Positions 8,199-15,516 of a stretch of 17,375 bases of DNA are shown piece by piece. Below the pieces are notes generated by a model that searched no databases, was not told where the DNA came from, and was given only the letters and a program-made list of their open reading frames with translations. The stretch comes from Planctomycetota bacterium (GTDB taxonomy: Bacteria; Planctomycetota; Phycisphaerae; UBA1845): assembly GCA_022561415.1 (NCBI GenBank), contig JADFRH010000014.1:1-17375 (forward strand). The letters are read 5' to 3'. The position numbers and the translations under genes were made by a program. Positions within the stretch are counted from its first letter, which is position 1. Every line of letters starts with the position of its first letter.

Positions 8199-8456
8199 TT
8201 ACACAACAACGGTCGCGAACTTGGGCGCAAGATAGGAGGCGCAGCTGTCGAGCGAAGCAAGGTGCGCGTAATCCTCCTTGGGCACTTCGATTTTGTACCG
8301 CTTTCGCAGCTCCATGACGATGTCGAGGAAATCCATGGAATCCATGTCAAGTTGGTCACGCAAACGAACGTCATGTTTGAGAGTCGACAAATCGGCGTCG
8401 GGCGCCACCGTCGCAATGATGTCCAAAACGAGTCGCTTGACTTCTTGGCTGCTCAT
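8199..8456 (-). CDS. Acyl carrier protein
   Basis: This 85-residue acidic helical protein matches the length of a type II acyl carrier protein. The phosphopantetheine site is D-M-D-S40-M-D-F-L-D, a variant of the usual D-S-L-x-x sequence with Met after the Ser. It holds the growing chain as a thioester on the swinging arm. The divergent attachment motif and the place between a ketosynthase and polyene-type FAD enzymes suggest a pathway-specific carrier rather than the general AcpP. The Sfp-type transferase at the end of the operon is the obvious activating partner. ATG at 8456 starts the gene, about 50 bases after the ketosynthase stop. Confidence 0.93.
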   Translation of the reverse strand: MSSQEVKRLVLDIIATVAPDADLSTLKHDVRLRDQLDMDSMDFLDIVMELRKRYKIEVPKEDYAHLASLDSCASYLAPKFATVVV

Positions 8457-8506
8457 GGTTCTTGGGAACTCTGTATTCTATTCGACTTTACCGCACAACG
8501 CACGCA

Positions 8507-9745
8507 CTAGCCGCGATACTTCGCGACCACAACCGCAGAGTTGATGCCGAGCATCCCAAACGAGTTGTTCAGGATGTAATCGACTTCGCCTATCTCTCGC
8601 GGTTCATTCACGACCAGGTTATGCACGGCACAATCCGGATCGACCTCCGTAATATTGATGGTCGGGTGAACGACCCCATCGTCAAACGCCGCCAGGTTGC
8701 CGGCCAACTCCAGCACGCCGGCCGCCCCCATCGCGTGCCCGATGAAACTCTTCGTATTGTTGACGAAAACATCGCCGCTGTCACCGAAGACCAATCGCAG
8801 GGCTTTGGCCTCCTGCGGATCGCCCAGTTCGGTCGCCGTCGCGTGCGTGCTTACAATATCGACATCTTGCGGCGAAATCTTCGCTTTGGCGATGGCCGAC
8901 CTCATGCACGTCGCGAGCCGCTCCACATCCGGCAGAACCGCATCGGTCGCGTCGGAGTTCATGGCGTAGCCGACAATCTCGCCGACGATCGCCGCACCGC
9001 GTTTCTTAGCATCATCGAGCCGTTCCAGCACGAAAATGCACCCACCCTCGGACACTACGATGCCGTTTCGATCCCTGCAAAACGGGCGCGACGCCTTCGT
9101 TGGATCGTCGTGCTCGGCCAGCGAGTGCTCGCTGGCAAAGCTCGCAAAGATGCCAAACGAGTGGATCGACTCCGACACCCCGCCCGCCAGCGCGAGATCG
9201 ACCTCGCCGAGGCGAAGCATCTGAACACCCTGAATCAGCCCCGCGTTGCCCGCAGCACACGCTGCCCCGATCGTGTAATGGGGCCCCGTGAGCCCCAAAT
9301 TCATCGTCACCTCGCCGGCCGGGTTGTTCGCCACCGTCCGGGGGTTGTGATGATGCGACCAGTATCTGACATCGTAGTCGTATTGACGAATCAGGTCAAT
9401 CTCGTTTTCCGTCTCGACCGTGCCGTGCTCGGTGATGCCCAGGTAGGTTCCCACCCGCGAAAGGTCGATAGAAGCCGGATCAATCCCGGCACGGATCAGG
9501 GCCTCATGGGCACAGAAAATCGAAATTGAACCGGCCCGCGTCCCGCGGCGGCGTTCCTTGCGGGTCTCATGTGCGAACTCGTCGAAATGGCAGACCCCGG
9601 CCGCAACCGAGCCCATGAACCGAGTCTCGATCTTGGTGATGCCGGACACCCCACCGAGCAGACTTTTCCGGAACGCTTCCGGTGAATCTCCGTTGGGGGA
9701 CGTGAGCCCCACTCCCGTGATGACGACCCTGCTATCTACCGACAT
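8507..9745 (-). CDS. fabF: FabF-like beta-ketoacyl-ACP synthase
   Basis: This 412-residue protein has the length of FabF/FabB. It would condense malonyl-ACP with an acyl chain. The Cys-His-His triad is intact: C163 in G-A-A-C-A-A-G, H301 in T-H-A-T-A-T-E-L-G-D, and H337 in T-K332-S-F-I-G-H-A-M-G-A-A-G, so it is an active condensing enzyme and not a chain-length-factor-type decoy. Two regions depart from FabF: a W-S-H-H-H-N-P stretch (129-135), and the C-terminal gate N-S-F-G-M-L-G-I-N (394-402), where E. coli FabF has F-G-F-G-G-T-N. Such changes alter the acyl pocket entrance and suggest an unusual substrate. ATG at 9745 starts the gene; a 218-base spacer to oleD holds a possible promoter. 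Confidence 0.9.
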   Translation of the reverse strand: MSVDSRVVITGVGLTSPNGDSPEAFRKSLLGGVSGITKIETRFMGSVAAGVCHFDEFAHETRKERRRGTRAGSISIFCAHEALIRAGIDPASIDLSRVGTYLGITEHGTVETENEIDLIRQYDYDVRYWSHHHNPRTVANNPAGEVTMNLGLTGPHYTIGAACAAGNAGLIQGVQMLRLGEVDLALAGGVSESIHSFGIFASFASEHSLAEHDDPTKASRPFCRDRNGIVVSEGGCIFVLERLDDAKKRGAAIVGEIVGYAMNSDATDAVLPDVERLATCMRSAIAKAKISPQDVDIVSTHATATELGDPQEAKALRLVFGDSGDVFVNNTKSFIGHAMGAAGVLELAGNLAAFDDGVVHPTINITEVDPDCAVHNLVVNEPREIGEVDYILNNSFGMLGINSAVVVAKYRG

Positions 9746-9817
9746 TCACTTTGTCTCGACCGGTACCCACTGGCCGGACCCTCGATTCCGCGGTGCCGGC
9801 AGACGTTGAAAACCCGG

Positions 9818-9846
9818 ATAATAGCTGGAAACCGCCGGCGTGGAAA
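9818..9846 (-). promoter_or_regulatory. Possible sigma70-like promoter ahead of the ketosynthase gene
   Basis: On the minus strand TTTCCA (9841-9846) is followed after 17 bases by TATTAT (9818-9823), giving 4 of 6 and 5 of 6 matches to the -35 and -10 consensus. It lies in the 218-base oleD-ketosynthase spacer, about 70 bases before the ATG. A second transcription start for the FAS-type genes is plausible but unproven. Confidence 0.28.
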
Positions 9847-9963
9847 CGGGCTCCGCCCCTGAAGTTCGCCCGACGGGTGATTGCGTGCGGAGATGCGCAC
9901 GGGCGACGGCAATCGAAACATCGGCGCGAGCCACCCAGCCCCGATCCCCCAGATGTGCCGTGC

Positions 9964-10962
9964 TTATCCAGGCCCTTTCTCGAGTATCGCGGCCGCCAGC
10001 CGTCGCACACCCTCCTCGGTTGAGATGCGAGGTATGTACCCCAAATCTCTCCTAGCGGCCGAAATGTCAAAATAGTGAGACTTTGCGAGCTGTGAAGCGA
10101 CAAATCGCGTCATAATGGGCTCTTTCTGGATTCTCATGCAGCGATAGACGAACTCGAGCGTGGCGCCGATTCGGTGGGCCTTCTTGTATGAAATCGCCTT
10201 GGACACCTGTGGAACGCCGATGGCGGCGAGAACCCCGTTGATCCAGGGCCAAAACAAAACGGGCTCGCCCTGGCTGATGAAATAGGCCCTTCCGGCACAC
10301 GGCGAGCCGGGAAGGAGGGCGTCGGCGGCGAGCAAGTGGGCCTCAGCCGCGTTGTCAATGTAAGTGATGTCCACCAGGTTTTTCCCGTCGCCGACCTGGA
10401 GAAAGCGCCCCGCGCGGGCCCGTGCGAGCACACGCGGGATCAGGTGCGAATCACCCGGCCCCCAAACCAGGTGCGGGCGAATGGCCACGGTGCTGAGGTC
10501 CGGACCGTTTGCCGCGAGTACGGCGCGCTCCGCCTCCGCCTTCGTTTCGGGATAGACGGCCAGGTATCGGGCGGGATAGGGCCGGCTCTCATCCGCACCG
10601 CAGACATCGTCCGTTCCAAAGACAACGCTCGGCGAACTTGTAAATACTAGCCTTCCGACGCCGTTTCGCCTGCACGCTTCGATCACATTTGAGGTGCCGC
10701 CTACGTTGATCTCGTGGAACGTTTTGCGCTTGCCCCAGACGCCGGTCAGACCACCCGCGTGAAAGACAACGTCGACGCCGGTACACGCCCGTGCCACCGC
10801 ACCAGCGTCGCGGAGATCGGCCTGAACGGTTGCGATTCCGGCCGCGTCATGGTGGGCGTAGCGGTTGCGGCCGAGGACGAGCACGTCGTCGCCGCGCTCG
10901 GCGAGCATCTGCGCGATGCGTGTACCGACGAAGCCGCCGCCGCCGGTGACCAGCGCCCTCAT
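9964..10962 (-). CDS. oleD: OleD-like NAD(P)-dependent 2-alkyl-3-ketoacid reductase
   Basis: This 332-residue extended SDR is of the 3-beta-HSD/epimerase type. It has the cofactor loop T6-G-G-G-G-F-V-G13, a central V-F-H-A-G-G-L-T-G-V-W-G, then T-S-S-P-S-V-V-F-G, and the catalytic Y137-P-E-T-K141. The G-V-W-G and T-S-S-P-S-V segments are close to what I know of OleD, which reduces the 2-alkyl-3-keto acid made by OleA to the 3-hydroxy acid in olefin biosynthesis. ATG at 10962 overlaps the oleC stop as ATGA, so oleC and oleD are translationally coupled and probably act in sequence. An upstream in-frame start at 10983 is less likely because it lengthens the overlap. A sterol-type 3-beta-HSD role is a weaker alternative. 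Confidence 0.85.
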   Translation of the reverse strand: MRALVTGGGGFVGTRIAQMLAERGDDVLVLGRNRYAHHDAAGIATVQADLRDAGAVARACTGVDVVFHAGGLTGVWGKRKTFHEINVGGTSNVIEACRRNGVGRLVFTSSPSVVFGTDDVCGADESRPYPARYLAVYPETKAEAERAVLAANGPDLSTVAIRPHLVWGPGDSHLIPRVLARARAGRFLQVGDGKNLVDITYIDNAAEAHLLAADALLPGSPCAGRAYFISQGEPVLFWPWINGVLAAIGVPQVSKAISYKKAHRIGATLEFVYRCMRIQKEPIMTRFVASQLAKSHYFDISAARRDLGYIPRISTEEGVRRLAAAILEKGPG

Positions 10963-12650
10963 CGGAGGCGCTCCGCGGCCCACCCGGCCAGCGCTTCGCG
11001 ATTGATCTTTGCGTTGTGCCGAATGTCCACCGGCAAACTCTTGTGAAACAGAACGTCGCGGATGGTCTCGGTCAGGGGGTTGGTCCGGCCGAGTTCCAAC
11101 AGCTCCTCACGGAACCGTAGGGTCCGCATGCCCTTGGGGAATCGCCTCGGAAGCGGCTCGATAACGATCGCCGCTCTTCGGATCGTCGACGAACCGACGC
11201 CGACCAACGCGGAGCGATTCACGTCCGGGTGCTCGTTAAAAATCGCTTCGCAACAAACTGAAAACCGTGTTCCGCCGTTCGTCTCGACGCGATGGGCCTT
11301 GCGCCCGCAGAACCAGATTCGCCCATCGCCGTCGCGATAGCCCACGTCGCCGATTCTGTGCCGGATTCGGTCGCCGTCGGATATCTTGGCCAGTCGCGTC
11401 GCTTCCGGCAGGCCGAAGTACTCTCTCGTGACGACCGGACCGGACACGACGATTTCGCCGATCTCGCCATCGGGAATCGTGAGGTCGTCGCGCCACGTCG
11501 GGATCGCGTCGTCGGTGATTCGAATGATTCGCAGATCGACGCCGCCCAGCGGCTTGCCGACGCAAATCCCCCCACCGGTGCGAGTCTTGGTGGCACACTC
11601 GCCGAGGCGCTCGCGCCCGCCGATCGACGCCACGGGCAACGACTCGGTTGCGCCGTAAGGAGTGTGAACGTCCGCCTCCTCGCCGATTACGCGATGCAGT
11701 TTCTCGATCAGCTCCGTCGAGACCGGAGCACCGGCGATCAAAATCCGGCGCAACGAGGGGAGCTTGACCCTTCGCTCGACGCAGAAGTCGGCCACGCGTC
11801 GCCACAGCGCGGGTGAGCCGAACGTGGTCGTCACGCCGTGGCTGCGTATCGCGTTGACGATCTTGCTCGGATCCACGGACCCGGGTCGTGAAGGATCCAT
11901 ATCAGGGATCACGGCGGTCATGCCCATAGCCGTGGAAAACAGGGCGAACAGGGGAAACGTCGGCAGGTCGACCTCGCCCGGCTTTATGCCGTAGGTCGCT
12001 TGAATGCTGCGCACCTGTGCGTCGAACATGCCATGCTCGTAAACGACGCCCTTGGCCGGGCCGGTCGCTCCGGAGGTGAACAGAACGGCCGCCGTCTCGT
12101 CGCGACGCGTCTTGATGAAGTCGAAGTCGTCCACTGCGGTTCGAGAGATGGATTGGAGCGTGGGTCCGCCCCAGCACCAGCGGCGGCCCACCGTGACGAC
12201 TCGTTTGACCGCTCGGAACGATCTCGGGCGCAGCACACGCATGAAGTGGGCCAGCGGGATGCCGACGAACCCCTGCAAATCCACCGATCGGAGGCACTCG
12301 AGCATGCGGCGGGCGCCCATGCCGGGGTCGATCATGACCGGCACGGCCCCGATCTTGAACAGTGCGAAGACCAGGGCGATGAAGTCGAAGCCGGGCCGGA
12401 CCATGAGAAGCGTACGCATACCGCGCTCGAAACCGGCACCGACCAGCCCGTTGGCGTAGCGATTGGTCAGTCGCTCGAGTTCGACAAAGCTGAGACGCGC
12501 ATCGTGCCGGTCTTTCGATCCCGCGAGGACAACAGCCGCCTGCTCAGGATGGCTCGCGGCCATGCGCGGCAGGTACGACGCGATGTTGAATGCATCGCCC
12601 GTTCCCTCGCCGGCAGTCTTCGCGCTCGTATGGGTCGGTGCTATCGACAT
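10959..12650 (-). CDS. oleC: OleC-like AMP-dependent synthetase (beta-lactone synthetase)
   Basis: This enzyme of the ANL adenylating superfamily has about 563 residues from ATG 12650. It shows the phosphate-binding loop T-S-G-A-T-G-P-A-K-G (192-201), the aromatic signature T-P-Y-G-A-T-E-S-L-P-V-A (330-341) and the C-terminal catalytic lysine in N-A-K548-I-N-R-E-A-L. The stretch L-P-T-F-P-L-F-A-L-F...P-D-M-D-P-S-R-P is typical of OleC, which activates a 3-hydroxy-2-alkyl acid with ATP and closes it to a beta-lactone. OleD, its usual partner, follows with a 4-base overlap. The frame extends upstream to GTG 12719, but a promoter-like sequence at 12706-12734 would lie inside that extension, and the added residues precede the normal N-terminus, so I use 12650. 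A fatty-acyl-CoA or -AMP ligase is the alternative. Confidence 0.86.
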   Translation of the reverse strand: MSIAPTHTSAKTAGEGTGDAFNIASYLPRMAASHPEQAAVVLAGSKDRHDARLSFVELERLTNRYANGLVGAGFERGMRTLLMVRPGFDFIALVFALFKIGAVPVMIDPGMGARRMLECLRSVDLQGFVGIPLAHFMRVLRPRSFRAVKRVVTVGRRWCWGGPTLQSISRTAVDDFDFIKTRRDETAAVLFTSGATGPAKGVVYEHGMFDAQVRSIQATYGIKPGEVDLPTFPLFALFSTAMGMTAVIPDMDPSRPGSVDPSKIVNAIRSHGVTTTFGSPALWRRVADFCVERRVKLPSLRRILIAGAPVSTELIEKLHRVIGEEADVHTPYGATESLPVASIGGRERLGECATKTRTGGGICVGKPLGGVDLRIIRITDDAIPTWRDDLTIPDGEIGEIVVSGPVVTREYFGLPEATRLAKISDGDRIRHRIGDVGYRDGDGRIWFCGRKAHRVETNGGTRFSVCCEAIFNEHPDVNRSALVGVGSSTIRRAAIVIEPLPRRFPKGMRTLRFREELLELGRTNPLTETIRDVLFHKSLPVDIRHNAKINREALAGWAAERLR

Positions 12651-12705
12651 CGAGGCATTCACAACAGACAGAAACCGTTCCCGTGACGGGGTCTCGATCG
12701 GGATG

Positions 12706-12734
12706 ACTATAGTTTCCACGCTGCGAGGTGTCGA
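12706..12734 (-). promoter_or_regulatory. Putative sigma70-like promoter of the oleC operon
   Basis: On the minus strand TCGACA (12729-12734) and TATAGT (12706-12711) are separated by exactly 17 bases, each matching five of six consensus positions. Transcription would begin near 12699, about 50 bases before the ATG at 12650. This is the best promoter-like sequence I found and sits at the head of the nine-gene cluster. Confidence 0.42.
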
Positions 12735-12755
12735 ACCGCACGCGCTCTACCCGGC

Positions 12756-12783
12756 TTGATATTGTACCGTGCGCACCTACGAT
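12756..12783 (+). promoter_or_regulatory. Putative promoter of the D,D-carboxypeptidase gene
   Basis: TTGATA (12756-12761) is followed after 16 bases by TACGAT (12778-12783), matching five and four of six consensus positions. It faces away from the oleC promoter candidate, about 20 bases beyond it, and would give a leader of 25-50 bases. Confidence 0.3.
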
Positions 12784-12841
12784 CAACGCCCTTGTGTCGT
12801 TGGGAAACCCAAACATGAATGGGCAGTGGATCAAGATTCGC

Positions 12842-14368
12842 ATGAACCGAGTGTCGCACGTCGCCTTGGCTGCGCTCGTCGCTCAGGCCGTGCTCGTTAC
12901 GTTCGCAGCCGGGCAGTCGGCGCTCGAGCGAGAGCTTCGGTCCGCGCTCTCTGCGCTACCCCATACGGAGACGCGAGTCAGTGCTTGCGTGGTCAACCTA
13001 CGTTTTGGAGAGACGATTCTCGCCTATCACGCCGACAAGTCGCTTACGCCGGCCAGCAGTATGAAGCTGTTTACGATGGTGACGGCCCTTGCCCTGTTGG
13101 GGCCGGGGTTTGAGTTCGAGACGGTTCTTGCGACCGACGGTACCAACCTGATCGCGATCGGTGACGGCGATCCGTCAACCGGCGACCGGAAGCTGCTGCG
13201 ATCGCGGGGCGAATCGATCACGGCGGAGCTCGAGCGATGGGCCGATGTGCTCGCCGTGCGCGGCGTGACGACCATCCCCGGCGATCTGGTCATCGACGAG
13301 TCAATCTTCGACGCTCAATTTGTTCATCCGTCGTGGGAGCAGAGCGACCTCGACAACTGGTACGCGGCGCCCATCGGAGCGCTTAACTTCAACGACAACT
13401 GCATCGACATCACGATTACGCCTGCGGCACGGGCCGGTGACCCCGTGCTGGTTTCCTTCGTGCCGAAAAACAGCCTGGTGGAGATCGTGAACAAGTGCGT
13501 ATCGGGTGGAAAAGGCGACCCCGTGCTGCGACACCCCCACGATTCGTTTTCCTACCGGATCAGTGGGCACTGCCGCAAGCGATGGGCTTTCGGGCCGGTC
13601 TCATTTCCTGATCCGGGCAAGCTGTTTGCCGATTCACTGCGTACGGTGCTGCAGGACAAAGGGATCACGATCGCCGGGGACGTGGTTCGTAGGCGGGTTC
13701 GCCGGGCGGACGGATCGCTCCCGAAAGACCTAACGATCGTCGCGAAGAGCGCGACATCACTGTCAGACGTACTCGCGAGAGTCGGCAGGAACAGCCAGAA
13801 CATGTTCGCCGAGTGCGTCTTCAAACGAACGGGGTATGCCTGGGCGTTGCAAACCGGGCAGGTGGACCCGCGTGGAAGCTGGCAAACGGGCAGGGAGGCC
13901 GTGCTACACGTTGCACATCGGGCTGGCCTGGAACCGGCCGGTCTGGCGGTGGCCGACGGTTCGGGGCTGAGCCGCGACAACGCCTGCACCGCCCGACAGT
14001 TGGTGACGCTTCTGGCGTGGGTCGACAGGCAGGCGTTCGGCCCGATTCTCCTGAACAACCTCGCGATCGGCGGTGAGGCGGGATCACTTCGCAAGCGGCT
14101 CGCGGAACTCGGCCCGCGCGTCCGTGCCAAGACCGGCACGATGCGAGGCATCACGGCCCTGGCGGGCTATGTGGGCGACGCCGGTGAGGCCGGTGGAACC
14201 GGCTTGCCGGCCGGCTTGCCTGGCCGATACGCGTTTGCGGTTCTATTCAACGGCTACCCCGGCACGAGCGCACCTTACAAAGCGATTCAGGACCGCATCT
14301 GCCGAGCGCTCGCGCGAGCCGTCGAGCCCGCCACGCCTCGGTCGAACCCGGCGCGAGCAAACCCCTAG
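12842..14368 (+). CDS. dacB: DacB/PBP4-type D-alanyl-D-alanine carboxypeptidase/endopeptidase
   Basis: From ATG 12842 this is a 508-residue protein that starts with a Sec-type signal peptide (hydrophobic core about 5-23, A-A-G end), so it acts outside the inner membrane on peptidoglycan. The three serine-peptidase motifs of the S13 family are present: S72-S-M-K75 with the nucleophile, S318-Q-N320, and K430-T-G. The long segment between the first and second motifs is the family's inserted domain. A Gly/Ala/Pro-rich loop (about residues 445-461) between the KTG strand and the next strand looks longer than usual. ATG 12815 would extend the N-terminus by nine residues and also leaves a workable signal peptide. 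It is divergent from oleC and ends about 40 bases from a convergent gene. A functional link to the lipid cluster is not evident. Confidence 0.92.
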   Translation: MNRVSHVALAALVAQAVLVTFAAGQSALERELRSALSALPHTETRVSACVVNLRFGETILAYHADKSLTPASSMKLFTMVTALALLGPGFEFETVLATDGTNLIAIGDGDPSTGDRKLLRSRGESITAELERWADVLAVRGVTTIPGDLVIDESIFDAQFVHPSWEQSDLDNWYAAPIGALNFNDNCIDITITPAARAGDPVLVSFVPKNSLVEIVNKCVSGGKGDPVLRHPHDSFSYRISGHCRKRWAFGPVSFPDPGKLFADSLRTVLQDKGITIAGDVVRRRVRRADGSLPKDLTIVAKSATSLSDVLARVGRNSQNMFAECVFKRTGYAWALQTGQVDPRGSWQTGREAVLHVAHRAGLEPAGLAVADGSGLSRDNACTARQLVTLLAWVDRQAFGPILLNNLAIGGEAGSLRKRLAELGPRVRAKTGTMRGITALAGYVGDAGEAGGTGLPAGLPGRYAFAVLFNGYPGTSAPYKAIQDRICRALARAVEPATPRSNPARANP

Positions 14369-14408
14369 CCCGTGAGTGAGCGGGTGAATTCGCTATGGCG
14401 TCTGACGA

Positions 14409-15290
14409 TCACGGACCGATCAGGTCGTCGAAGAGGAAACCGTAGTCGTCCAGGTCCACGGTGAGGTCATCGTTGATGTCGGCCGCTTCGCAGCAGGTGG
14501 CAATGACACCTGGCGGTTCGCTGAGGCAATTCTGTAGCAATGCGAAGTCCTTCAAGTCCGTACCGGCGATCGGATCAATCGCTACCGGACACGGCACAAC
14601 CGCCGCGCTTTGCCCGGCGTTGTTGGTGAAGACGGCCGGTCCGGGGGTCAGCGCGTAGTCGTCGAAGTTGGTCGTGCTTTCATCAGTGGCACTGCCTTGA
14701 AACAGTAGACCGCGTGTGTCGGAAGTCGGAAGCGGGCCGTCAAACGGTGGACCGAAGTCTCCGTCGTCGTCGTTGATCATGCTCCCGATTGTCGGACCGG
14801 TGTAGGCAGAGCCGCCGTAGCTCAGCGACCAATAAATCGTCCCGTCGCCATTCTCATACGTCAGGCGACCGGCCGCCAGATAGGAGGCTGGGATCAGGTT
14901 GGTCATCGTGAAGTCGGAGGCGAGCGGGGAATCGAGATGGGCGTGGAAGTTCTCGCTCGCGATCAAGACTCGGTCGCCAAGCGCACCGTTCGGCGTAGCG
15001 CTATTGAAGTCAATGATCGTGATGGGGTTCTGCCCGGCCGCATCCCACGCCCGCAGTCGCGCGTATTGGAACTGGTTGTCGGTGGGAAATCGGATTCGCA
15101 GTTGAATGGCCTGCGACGAGGTGTCGCCGTCGACGCCGCCGATGACCTGCTCGATCGCCACGTCATGAAATGAGGCACACGCGGGAGCGGCCGGCGTGAT
15201 GATCGGGCAGACCGACATCCCCCCAATAGCGACGGCGGCAACAACGGCTCCCTTGGGGCGACGGACCCGATCGCATCGGTTCCGGGGCAT
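14409..15290 (-). CDS. Secreted protein with C-terminal dockerin-like segment
   Basis: From ATG 15290 this is a 293-residue protein. The N-terminus is basic (M-P-R-N-R-C-D-R-V-R-R-P-K), then hydrophobic to P-A-A-P-A before C-A-S-F, which suits signal peptidase I; the context is not a good lipobox. The body is a beta-rich, Asp/Gly-rich domain that I do not recognise by function. The C-terminus has D-L-K-D-F-A-L-L-Q-N-C-L followed by A-D-I-N-D-D-L-T-V-D-L-D-D-Y, a calcium-binding-loop pattern like one dockerin repeat with a degenerate partner, common at the ends of planctomycete secreted proteins. An in-frame start at 15452 exists but puts 54 residues before the signal peptide, so I reject it. 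The role is unknown, perhaps surface attachment. Confidence 0.78.
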   Translation of the reverse strand: MPRNRCDRVRRPKGAVVAAVAIGGMSVCPIITPAAPACASFHDVAIEQVIGGVDGDTSSQAIQLRIRFPTDNQFQYARLRAWDAAGQNPITIIDFNSATPNGALGDRVLIASENFHAHLDSPLASDFTMTNLIPASYLAAGRLTYENGDGTIYWSLSYGGSAYTGPTIGSMINDDDGDFGPPFDGPLPTSDTRGLLFQGSATDESTTNFDDYALTPGPAVFTNNAGQSAAVVPCPVAIDPIAGTDLKDFALLQNCLSEPPGVIATCCEAADINDDLTVDLDDYGFLFDDLIGP

Positions 15291-15420
15291 GATCACTCGA
15301 ATTGGCGCACTGGCTCCCCCCATGCTGCTTGATGATAGGCAGGCCCATCGCCGGCTTCCAGTTCCGCGTAAGGAGCCCGCGCAAAGAATGAACGCCCGGA
15401 AATACCCCGTAGACCGGTCG

Positions 15421-15436
15421 AACCAGCTTGCTGGTT
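15421..15436. repeat. Perfect 16-base dyad in the spacer between two secreted-protein genes
   Basis: AACCAGC and GCTGGTT flank a TT centre, so the sequence is a perfect dyad with seven-base arms. It lies 81 bases after the metalloprotease stop and about 130 bases before the dockerin-like start, both on the minus strand. It may be an operator or a small hairpin. No T-run follows on the minus strand. Confidence 0.35.
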
Positions 15437-15516
15437 GGCCAAGTTGGGGCACTTCGGACGTTCGTTGTTACGCAAAGTCGTTAGCGGCCAAGTCGCTCTG
15501 CCATTCGCGGACGCCG

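Noticed and set aside
8462..9529. 355-codon open frame on the plus strand opposite the ketosynthase
   Set aside because: Arg/His/Val-rich composition without motifs, fully shadowed by a ketosynthase with an intact catalytic triad.
9732..10103. 123-codon minus-strand frame filling the oleD-ketosynthase spacer
   Set aside because: It overlaps the end of oleD and the start of the ketosynthase, and its Arg/Ser/Gly-rich sequence has no motif; the spacer is better read as regulatory.
12000..12686. 228-codon open frame on the plus strand opposite oleC
   Set aside because: Antisense to the adenylation-domain gene, with low-information Arg/His/Asp/Glu-rich translation.
14369..14408. Bidirectional terminator between the convergent carboxypeptidase and dockerin-like genes
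   Set aside because: Only a four-base stem (CCCG/CGGG) with no T-run is visible, too weak to call.
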